Below, one piece after another: positions 27,110-32,920 of a DNA stretch of 32,920 nucleotides. Source of the stretch: Methylotenera sp. (GTDB taxonomy: Bacteria; Pseudomonadota; Gammaproteobacteria; Burkholderiales; Methylophilaceae); contig JAQTXW010000026.1 in the NCBI GenBank assembly GCA_028688575.1, positions 1-32,920 on the forward strand. Direction: 5' to 3'. The notes under the pieces were generated by a model. It was given only the letters and a program-made list of their open reading frames with translations. It had not been told where the DNA came from and searched no databases. Position numbers and translations under genes: made by a program. Numbering within the stretch: position 1 is the stretch's first letter; each line of letters opens with the position of its first letter.

Positions 27110-27781
27110 ATGCGCGATGTTTCAAAATTTCTGAGCGGTTTTAGGCGCTTTCAACACAGCTACCTAGGCGAGCAGCATGCGCTGTTTGATCGGCTGGCGC
27201 AGCAAGGCCAGCGCCCGCGCGCGCTGGTGATTGCCTGTTGTGATTCGCGCTGCGACCCTGCGCTGCTCACAGATTGCGATCCAGGGGACATGTTTGTTGT
27301 GCGCAATGTTGCTAACTTGGTTCCGCCGCATGTGCAGGCAACTTACTTTGCTGCAACAACATCCGCAATTGCATTTGCTGTACATAATTTAGAAGTTGAG
27401 CATATCATCGTGATGGGACACGCGCAGTGTGGAGGCATCCGCGCCTTGATGGAGCACAAAGCACCAGGCTGCAATGAAGAAGAGCTGATTGCCAAGTGGT
27501 TAGATATTGCAGAAGATGCCCGCCAGCAGGTGCTGCACGAATTTAAGGATAAACCCCTGCAAGTGCAGACGCATGCCTGTGAGCAATCAGCCATTTTAGT
27601 ATCTTTGGAAAACCTGATGTCCTACCCATGGATTAGCAGTCGTGTGCAGCAAGGAAAACTGGCATTGCATGGCTGGTATTTTGATATGCACAATGGTGAA
27701 CTGTATGAATACACGCCACAAACAGGGATGTTTGAGGTGCTGGTGGACAAACTGGAGCCATCAGCCCATGAGGCCTCATGA
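27110..27781 (+). CDS. beta-class carbonic anhydrase
   Basis: This cytoplasmic zinc enzyme (223 aa) interconverts CO2 and bicarbonate. Zinc ligands and the active-site dyad are visible: C43, D45 and R47 in ACCDSRCDP, then H104 and C107 in VMGHAQCGGI. The block DMFVVRNVANLVPP is typical of beta enzymes of the Can/CynT kind. It follows narI by 27 bases and has only a poor ribosome binding site (GGTAGAGA). Placement behind narI is not part of a standard nar operon. It could supply bicarbonate to AccB-AccC or other carboxylases, or buffer pH during respiration; that is inference. A repeat element begins seven bases after the stop. Confidence 0.93.
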   Translation: MRDVSKFLSGFRRFQHSYLGEQHALFDRLAQQGQRPRALVIACCDSRCDPALLTDCDPGDMFVVRNVANLVPPHVQATYFAATTSAIAFAVHNLEVEHIIVMGHAQCGGIRALMEHKAPGCNEEELIAKWLDIAEDARQQVLHEFKDKPLQVQTHACEQSAILVSLENLMSYPWISSRVQQGKLALHGWYFDMHNGELYEYTPQTGMFEVLVDKLEPSAHEAS

Positions 27782-27788
27782 TGATCTT

Positions 27789-27910
27789 AAACCCAGATTT
27801 TCCATTAGGCGATTTTGCCTCTACTTGCATGTCAACTTGCCCATTTTGCAAAAAAAATCCATCAAACTGTGCGGCGTCGCCACTGCAAGTCCTAATGGAA
27901 AACCTGGGTT
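27789..27910 (+). repeat. dispersed inverted-repeat element, copy B (complete, 122 bp)
   Basis: The terminal arms AACCCAGATTTTCCATTAGG (27789-27808) and CCTAATGGAAAACCTGGGTT (27891-27910) are inverted repeats with one mismatch in 20. The interior (CGATTTTGCCTCTACTTGCATGTCAAC..., then CACTGCAAGT) has no reading frame. It lies just after the carbonic anhydrase gene, before the porin. It shares its left 47 bases with copy C at 30279-30325 and both ends with copy A. Confidence 0.85.
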
Positions 27911-27962
27911 AAACTGGTCATAACAATTTTAAAATAAATTAATTTAAGTGAAGGACACTTTG

Positions 27963-29231
27963 ATGAATCGTCAATTAAGAATTTCTGTATTTTCAGCCTT
28001 GTTGGTAACTTGCATGATGCCAGCCATGGCAGAGGATGTATCGCAAGCCGCTTCATTAAAAGAGGCAATCACAGAAGGCAAGCCAACGATAAACTTCAGG
28101 TTTCGTTATGAGAATGTGAACCAGGAAGGCACGCTGGACACAGCCGAAGCCTTTACATTGCGCAGTTTGCTTGGCTGGAAGACCAAGCCTTTTCACAATG
28201 TCAGCGTGACTGCCGAAGTGTATGGCCTAAGCCCGCTCAATGACGACTATAACGACCTTAAAAAAAGTGATCCGATTACCAGCAGAAGGCAATACTCAGC
28301 GATTGCCGACCCAGAAGATTACGATTTTCATCAACTGTATATCGAATGGACTGGACTGCCTGACTCATCACTCAAATTAGGTCGTCAGGGCATGGTGCTC
28401 GATAACTGGCGCTACATTGGTGATGTACGCTTCCGTCAGAACTGGCAAGTATTCAATGGCCTGTCATTGTTGAACAAAAGCCTGCCCAATACCGAAATTG
28501 CGCTGGCGCATTATGAACAAGTGAAGCAGATTACCACTAAAATCGAAAATGCCAACATTGAAATTGCCAATATTAAATATCGCGTTACGCCGACGACTAG
28601 TTTAGTAGGTTACGGCTATTTGATTGACTGGGACGGCAAAGCACAACAAGCCAAATCCAATAAAACCTTTGGTTTACGATTAGATGGCAGCCAGAAACTC
28701 GATGATCACTGGAAGGCACTCTACACCGCCGAATACGCTAAACAGGACGATTACAAAGACGGCGACAAGAAAATCGATAACAACTACTACAGAGTCGGTG
28801 TGGGTTCGGGCTATGGCGACTGGTTCTTGCGTATAGACCAGGAGAAACTCTCAGGCAACTCTGATAATAAAGCTTTCCAGACGCCGTTAGGCACCAACCA
28901 CCTGTTTCAGGGCTGGGCTGACGTATTCTTAGTCACCCCTAATGAGGGTATTAAAGATACGATCTTAATTGCAGGCGGCAAAATTATGGATGCCACCATC
29001 AAGGCGGAATATCACTTCATTAACGCTGACCGTAACTTTGCTAAAGTAGGCGGTGGTAAGGGCGATCAGTACGGTAAGGAATTCGATTTAGGTGTGTATT
29101 ACAAATTCACCAAACACATTTCTGGCTCGGTTGAATATGCCAACTTCAAGGAAGATGATGAGTACAAAAATACAGCATCACGCAAACGTGACACCGAGAA
29201 GTTCTGGATAACTGCTGTGTATGCGTTTTAA
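27963..29231 (+). CDS. outer-membrane porin of the alginate-export (AlgE-like) type
   Basis: A signal peptide is clear: MNRQLRISVFSALLVT, ending with an AMA cleavage site near residue 23. The mature ~400-residue protein is rich in alternating aromatic and polar strands and ends in a phenylalanine (WITAVYAF), as outer-membrane beta-barrels do. Blocks KLGRQGMVLDNWRYIGDV and RQNWQVFNGL fit the Alginate_exp-type porin family, whose members are mostly uncharacterised and need not handle alginate. ATG 27963 is used because GAAGGAC lies eight bases ahead; an ATG five codons earlier is weaker. Position between nar genes and moaA makes a nitrate or molybdate channel a reasonable guess, no more. Confidence 0.75.
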   Translation: MNRQLRISVFSALLVTCMMPAMAEDVSQAASLKEAITEGKPTINFRFRYENVNQEGTLDTAEAFTLRSLLGWKTKPFHNVSVTAEVYGLSPLNDDYNDLKKSDPITSRRQYSAIADPEDYDFHQLYIEWTGLPDSSLKLGRQGMVLDNWRYIGDVRFRQNWQVFNGLSLLNKSLPNTEIALAHYEQVKQITTKIENANIEIANIKYRVTPTTSLVGYGYLIDWDGKAQQAKSNKTFGLRLDGSQKLDDHWKALYTAEYAKQDDYKDGDKKIDNNYYRVGVGSGYGDWFLRIDQEKLSGNSDNKAFQTPLGTNHLFQGWADVFLVTPNEGIKDTILIAGGKIMDATIKAEYHFINADRNFAKVGGGKGDQYGKEFDLGVYYKFTKHISGSVEYANFKEDDEYKNTASRKRDTEKFWITAVYAF

Positions 29232-29251
29232 TTAAGCAATTAATTGAACCA

Positions 29252-30259
29252 ATGAATCACGGTGCCTTACCTAATGTTCTAGTCGATCGCTTTGGCCGCA
29301 AGGTGGATTACATCCGTCTTTCGATTACAGATCGCTGCGATTTCAGGTGTGTGTACTGCATGTCTGAAGATGTGCAGTTCCTGCCGCGTGATGAAGTATT
29401 ATCGCTGGAAGAGTGCGCACGTCTGGTGAAGGCATTTGTTTCTTTAGGCGTAAAAAAAGTACGCATTACTGGTGGCGAACCGCTGGTGCGCAAAGATGCA
29501 CTTTGGCTTTTCAATGAAATCGGCCATTTGCAAGGCCTTAACGAACTGGTAGTGACCACTAACGGCTCGCAACTGGAGCATCAGGCACAGGCGCTAAAGA
29601 AGGCTGGAGTTCGCCGTATCAATATCAGTCTGGATAGCCTGGATGCGGCGCGTTTTCATCAAATCACCCGCGTGGGCGATTTAGATAAGGTTATGCGTGG
29701 GATAGCCGCCGCCAAGCAGGCCGGCTTTGAGAGAATAAAGCTCAATGCCTTGCTGATGCGCGGCCGCAATGAAGATGAAGCGATTCCGCTGGTGGCCTTT
29801 GCGGTAGAGCAGGGGCTGGATATTGCTTTTATTGAGGAAATGCCGCTTGGTGTGGTGAGTCATGACCGTGAATCAAGCTATGTTAGCAATCATGGAACCC
29901 TGAAGCTGCTGAGGGCGCGTTATGATCTGATTGGCAGCATTGAAACGACAGGCGGACCAGCACGTTACTGGCGCGTGCCAAACACAGATACCAGAGTTGG
30001 TTTTATATCACCGCATAGCCATAATTTCTGCGAATCCTGCAACCGTGTGCGTATTTCCAGCAAGGGCGAGATGTACCTGTGTTTGGGGCAGGAGAATAAA
30101 GTGGATTTAGCGCCGTTATTAAGAAATTTTCCTAACGATAATCAGCCATTAAAAGAAGCCATCATCAACAGCATGCAAGTTAAACCCAAAGGCCATGATT
30201 TTAATTTAAAAAGGGTAGAGCCTGCTGTCATTCGATTTATGTCGCATACGGGCGGTTAG
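29252..30259 (+). CDS. moaA: GTP 3',8-cyclase MoaA
   Basis: MoaA is the radical-SAM enzyme that starts molybdenum cofactor synthesis from GTP. The 335-aa protein has the radical-SAM cluster C29, C33 and C36 (CDFRCVYC), the SAM-binding ITGGEPLVRKD, and the second-cluster cysteines in CESCNRVRISSKGEMYLCLG. It ends in the essential Gly-Gly tail (SHTGG). It lies 20 bases after the porin gene, likely in one transcript. Its product feeds the Mo cofactor needed by NarG. moaC, moaD, moaE and later genes are not in the window, so they must be elsewhere. Confidence 0.97.
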   Translation: MNHGALPNVLVDRFGRKVDYIRLSITDRCDFRCVYCMSEDVQFLPRDEVLSLEECARLVKAFVSLGVKKVRITGGEPLVRKDALWLFNEIGHLQGLNELVVTTNGSQLEHQAQALKKAGVRRINISLDSLDAARFHQITRVGDLDKVMRGIAAAKQAGFERIKLNALLMRGRNEDEAIPLVAFAVEQGLDIAFIEEMPLGVVSHDRESSYVSNHGTLKLLRARYDLIGSIETTGGPARYWRVPNTDTRVGFISPHSHNFCESCNRVRISSKGEMYLCLGQENKVDLAPLLRNFPNDNQPLKEAIINSMQVKPKGHDFNLKRVEPAVIRFMSHTGG

Positions 30260-30278
30260 TGATGCGCCTATAATGGTT

Positions 30279-30325
30279 TATCCATATTTTCCATTAGGCG
30301 ATTTTGCATCTACTTGCATGTCAAC
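30279..30325 (+). repeat. dispersed repeat, partial copy C (left end only)
   Basis: From TTTTCCATTAGG onward, the 38 bases to GTCAAC at 30325 match the left part of copy B with a single mismatch. The outermost bases are more changed (TATCCATA for AACCCAGA). The right arm is missing. It lies 19 bases after the moaA stop in the same orientation as copy B, so porin and moaA lie between two direct repeats. Confidence 0.7.
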
Positions 30326-30440
30326 ACTGGTAACCCTAGGTCCAGGCTGGCTCAAATGCCAAAGGCATGAGCTGCAGAACCTGAGAAACCCAACACAGTA
30401 ACTTGGCACACGCAGTCGCTTATTCTGTGATTCCCTAAAT

Positions 30441-30471
30441 AAAAAACACCGCGATTTAGCGGTGTTTTTTT
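30441..30471. terminator. bidirectional rho-independent terminator
   Basis: ACACCGC and GCGGTGT form a stem around the loop GATTTA, extended by flanking A and T runs to 12 bp. T-runs follow it on both strands. It fits the end of the rightward nar/moaA transcripts and, from the other side, of the leftward hemerythrin gene. Confidence 0.88.
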
Positions 30472-30674
30472 ATCAGCTTGTGGGATGCCGATATTGCCAG
30501 TTTTTCACTGGAGATTTTGTTACGCTAAATTGTCAACTGCCGAAGTTTCGATAGCGCCTCCTCATTCACTGCAATTTAATCTGAACTCAATTTGCAACAA
30601 CTACGTTTATTTTATACACCTAAATTTTTATAAATTCAATACCCTTTGCAGAAAAATTATGCTACGTGCGCTTT
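30472..30674. other. gene-free, AT-rich stretch between terminator and hemerythrin gene
   Basis: Together with 30326-30440 this convergent intergenic region has no reading frame with any protein-like features; a 72-codon frame at 30485-30703 runs antisense into the neighbouring gene's end and looks like chance. I see no RNA gene or repeat here. Confidence 0.4.
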
Positions 30675-31172
30675 TTAATCTTTTTTATCTTCATGAATCG
30701 TAGACTTGATAAAAGGGTCATCAAAATCTTGGTCATGGCCCTCAAATAAGGCATTCAGCCGCTTATAAAACTGATTGAATATTTCGGCTATGTTGGCTTG
30801 GTTTCTCAGGGCTAAACATTCTTCAGAGAGCGCATATAGTTGATCTATGATGGCCTCATGCGCCAGGCGATGCGCACGAAAATACTCATAATCTTTGGTA
30901 ACATGGGGGCGGCTAAGCATAATGGTTTCTTCATGTTCGAAATGCTTGCTCGCCAGGTCAATAATGTGAAATAAAAACGACGGCAAACGACCCTGGCAAG
31001 AGGCCTGCATTTCGTGGTCGCAACGCTGGCAGTCAGGTGTCTGCGTGGCTTTACTACAGGAGCAAGCATCGCGCAGACTTTCAAGATACTGTTCAAGTAA
31101 CTTGTGTTCCTGCTCAATCACAAGGTAGTCATCAGGAGAAAGTGCTTTAATCGCTTGACTGTGAACTAGCAT
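30675..31172 (-). CDS. hemerythrin-like diiron protein with a cysteine cluster
   Basis: The 165-aa helical protein carries hemerythrin-type ligands: H23, H77 and E81 (HFEHEE), H101 and H105 (HRLAH), H146 and D151 (HDQDFDD). This fits bacteriohemerythrin/HHE domains, which bind O2, NO or iron. Between the first two ligand helices it has five cysteines (C37, C39, C48, C51, C59; CSC-x8-CxxC-x7-C), not part of the usual fold, which might bind zinc or a cluster or act as a redox switch. ATG 31172 is used (GGTAGG ahead); a GTG three codons earlier is possible. A perfect CTTATGATAAG palindrome lies upstream at about 31220. A role in O2/NO sensing or iron repair is inference. Confidence 0.78.
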   Translation of the reverse strand: MLVHSQAIKALSPDDYLVIEQEHKLLEQYLESLRDACSCSKATQTPDCQRCDHEMQASCQGRLPSFLFHIIDLASKHFEHEETIMLSRPHVTKDYEYFRAHRLAHEAIIDQLYALSEECLALRNQANIAEIFNQFYKRLNALFEGHDQDFDDPFIKSTIHEDKKD

Positions 31173-31396
31173 AGCGAACACCTACCAATCTTAACTTTTA
31201 AAAAGCGAATCAATAGTGCTTATCATAAGGCTGAATCATTAAAATGTACAGGCTGGGTTAAGGTAGGCTAAATGTCACCTCGCCAGATTTCAGCCTATCA
31301 ATTGTGAATAATTTACTTCAGTATATATTCCATCTGGACGACACTTGTGCATAAGCTAGCGTTGGAGGATTTTGATATTTTTGATAAAGTCTATTT
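31173..31396. other. gene-free stretch between the hemerythrin gene and cfa
   Basis: No gene is apparent. It should hold the leftward promoter of the hemerythrin gene. I notice the short palindrome CTTATCATAAG around 31219-31229, but no clear -10/-35 pair, FNR box or terminator for cfa. Confidence 0.4.
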
Positions 31397-32683
31397 TCAG
31401 CAAAATACTTTAAAGTTCGTTGCTGGGCTGCGGTTACCTGGTTTTGCGAGCAACAAGTGCACATCTCCCAGCGCTCGTTCTTCAAAGCCGCCTTCGCAGT
31501 AGCACAGGTAGAATTCCCACATTTTGATGAACTCCTCCGAATAACCCAGCATGCGCACCTGCTGAATATTGGCAAAGAAGTTTTCGCGCCACATCGCCAG
31601 CGTGGTGGCGTAGTGCGGGCCGATGTCTTCAAGGTTAGCCAGGCGCATGTCCGTGACTTTGGTAATGCTGTCTAGCATGGCGGTGTTGGAGGGGATGCAC
31701 GAGCCAGGAAAGATATAACGCTGGATGAAATCGACCGATTTTTTAGCGCTCTCATAGCGCTGGTCGGCGATGGTAATGGCTTGTATCAGCGCCAGGCCAT
31801 CGGGTTTGAGCAGTGAGCTGACCTTGGCGAAATAGATATCGTAAAACTGGTAGCCCACGGCCTCGATCATCTCAATAGAAACCAGCTTGTCGTATTGACC
31901 CCGCAGGTGGCGGTAGTCATCGAGTAGCAGCGTGATTTGATCGCTTAAACCGGCAGCCTCCACGCGCGCCTTGGCAAGCTCATACTGCTGTTTGGAAATG
32001 GTCGTAGTAGTGACCTTGCAGCCATAATTTTTTGCGGCATAAATTGAGAAACCACCCCAGCCAGTGCCGATTTCAATCACGTGGTCGTCTGGGGTGAGCG
32101 CCAGTTTTTCACAGATGGTTTTCAGCTTGAGCTCGGAGGCCTGCTGCAGTGTCTGCGTGTCAGCATTGAACATGGCGCTTGAATACATCATGGTCGGGTC
32201 CAGAAACAGCTGGAACATATCGTTGCCGAGATCATAATGTGCGGCAATATTTTTGCGGCTGCCTTCGGTGGTATTGCTGTTGAGCCAGTGCAGCAAGCGC
32301 ATGAGGGGTTTGGTCAGCCACTGGTAGCCGCCTTCCAGTGTATCCATCACGGACTGGTTGAGGCACATCAGCCGAATCACATTGGTTAGGTTATCCGCGC
32401 TCCAGTAACCCAGCATATAGGCTTCACCCGCGCCGATACTGCCGCCAAATGCAATCTCGCCGTAAAAGCGTGGGTCATGCACCTGAATCACGGCATGCAG
32501 TGCATGTGTTTTATCGCCAAACACATGGCTTTCCCGGCCGTCTATCAAGGTCAGATAGCCGATGCTGAGGTGTTTAAGGTGTTCAATTATCTGCGATTTG
32601 GCGAAGCCTGCCACCCATCTGGAGCGGCTTTTCTGTTTTAGGCTGGCAGTGAGATATTCTTGCTGTGATTTTGAAATACTCAT
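31397..32683 (-). CDS. cfa: cyclopropane-fatty-acid-phospholipid synthase family methyltransferase
   Basis: This 428-aa SAM-dependent enzyme adds a methylene (or methyl) group to unsaturated acyl chains of membrane lipids. Family blocks appear in order: AAHYDLGNDMFQLFLDPTMMYSSAMF near 146, the SAM site VIEIGTGWGGFSIYAAKNYG near 200, TTTTISKQQYELAKARVEAAG, DDYRHL and VSIEMIEAVG (active-site Glu region), and FIQRYIFPGSCIPS. It ends shortly after VHLLLAKPG, as usual. It lies two bases after the DUF1365 gene in a coupled pair, an arrangement seen in light- or singlet-oxygen-induced operons of proteobacteria. The precise product fatty acid is not known. Confidence 0.94.
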   Translation of the reverse strand: MSISKSQQEYLTASLKQKSRSRWVAGFAKSQIIEHLKHLSIGYLTLIDGRESHVFGDKTHALHAVIQVHDPRFYGEIAFGGSIGAGEAYMLGYWSADNLTNVIRLMCLNQSVMDTLEGGYQWLTKPLMRLLHWLNSNTTEGSRKNIAAHYDLGNDMFQLFLDPTMMYSSAMFNADTQTLQQASELKLKTICEKLALTPDDHVIEIGTGWGGFSIYAAKNYGCKVTTTTISKQQYELAKARVEAAGLSDQITLLLDDYRHLRGQYDKLVSIEMIEAVGYQFYDIYFAKVSSLLKPDGLALIQAITIADQRYESAKKSVDFIQRYIFPGSCIPSNTAMLDSITKVTDMRLANLEDIGPHYATTLAMWRENFFANIQQVRMLGYSEEFIKMWEFYLCYCEGGFEERALGDVHLLLAKPGNRSPATNFKVFC

Positions 32684-32685
32684 AA

Positions 32686-32920
32686 CTATTTTTCTGTTAG
32701 TTTCGGATGGGTATAAAAAGGTACACGCTTCAGTTTAAGAAGCAGTGCGTTCCAGTAAATTGCGGCAATCACCTTAAGTGTCATGAACGGGTAGCTCAAG
32801 AGCAACCAGTCCAAGCGTGACGTGCTGATTTCCATGCGCTTTAAGTCAAGTGTGGCATTGAAAACCTGCCTGCCACTTTGAAGATTCTGCATGTGAATCA
32901 AAAGATCTTCATCGTGCATG
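32686..32920 (-). CDS. C-terminal part of a DUF1365 protein, cut by the window edge
   Basis: The visible 77 residues are the end of a DUF1365-family protein: [20 protein letters not shown], then [19 protein letters not shown] and [11 protein letters not shown]. The TLKV-x-x-IYW-x-AL and PFYxHP patterns are characteristic. The N-terminal two-thirds lie outside the window; an internal ATG at the edge is not the true start. It runs into cfa with a two-base gap. DUF1365 commonly sits between a flavin amine-oxidase-like gene and cfa; its function is unknown. Confidence 0.85.
   Translation of the reverse strand, partial: MHDEDLLIHMQNLQSGRQVFNATLDLKRMEISTSRLDWLLLSYPFMTLKVIAAIYWNALLLKLKRVPFYTHPKLTEK

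Noticed and set aside
30326-30440. Possible small RNA or riboswitch between moaA and the terminator
   Set aside because: The GAACCTGAGA stretch recalls a TPP riboswitch piece, but the other conserved parts are missing, and it lies downstream rather than upstream of a gene. The terminator is explained by the end of the moaA transcript.
31230-31262. ATTAAAATGTACAGGCTGGGTTAAGG resembles the repeat's right end
   Set aside because: Only CTGGGTTAA is convincing; this could be chance.
31318-31632. 104-codon leftward frame overlapping the end of cfa
   Set aside because: Its residues are a frame-shifted reading of cfa, and cfa itself ends normally, so neither a separate gene nor a frameshift is supported.

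Overview
The window looks like a chromosomal stretch of a betaproteobacterium. Protein sequences and gene order (argH next to algZ-algR and hemC-hemD-hemX-hemY; cutA-dsbD-tlpA-aroQ-accB-accC-prmA-DUF3426) fit that class. A methylotroph of the Methylophilaceae (Methylotenera-like) is my best guess from overall sequence character, but that is inference. I see no rRNA, tRNA, CRISPR array, phage or transposase gene.

Layout. (1) 1-4400: a leftward argH with a tiny secreted-peptide ORF and the start of another gene downstream, then a rightward LytS/AlgZ-type sensor kinase and AlgR-type LytTR regulator, then a leftward TM-helix-repeat membrane protein. (2) 4401-7900: a rightward tetrapyrrole cluster hemC, hemD, hemX and a shortened hemY. 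(3) 7900-9820: a leftward ferredoxin-reductase flavoprotein and fxsA, with cutA divergent from fxsA. (4) 9820-17143: rightward housekeeping genes for disulfide reduction (dsbD, tlpA-like), shikimate pathway (aroQ), fatty acid synthesis (accB, accC), ribosomal protein methylation (prmA) and a zinc-ribbon DUF3426 protein. (5) 17144-30259: a nitrate-respiration block narK1-narK2-narG-narH-narJ-narI, then a beta carbonic anhydrase, an outer-membrane porin and moaA, all rightward. A near-consensus FNR/DNR site sits at the right distance before narK1. (6) 30260-32920: a bidirectional terminator, a leftward Cys-rich hemerythrin-like protein, and a leftward DUF1365-cfa pair cut by the window edge.

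How the genes work together: the nar block holds nitrate uptake, the membrane nitrate reductase with its assembly chaperone, the first enzyme of molybdenum cofactor synthesis (moaA) and a likely outer-membrane channel. It is therefore close to a self-contained anaerobic nitrate module, although no narXL, fnr or later moa genes are visible.

Most unusual features: (a) a dispersed non-coding element with 20-bp terminal inverted repeats, present as two complete and two partial copies; one complete and one partial copy flank porin-moaA in the same orientation; (b) a different ~140-bp near-palindrome wedged between narG and narH, ending at the narH ribosome binding site; (c) a HemY that ends after its membrane domain; (d) a hemerythrin with an inserted cysteine cluster. 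I did not find a convincing wholly new multi-gene system.
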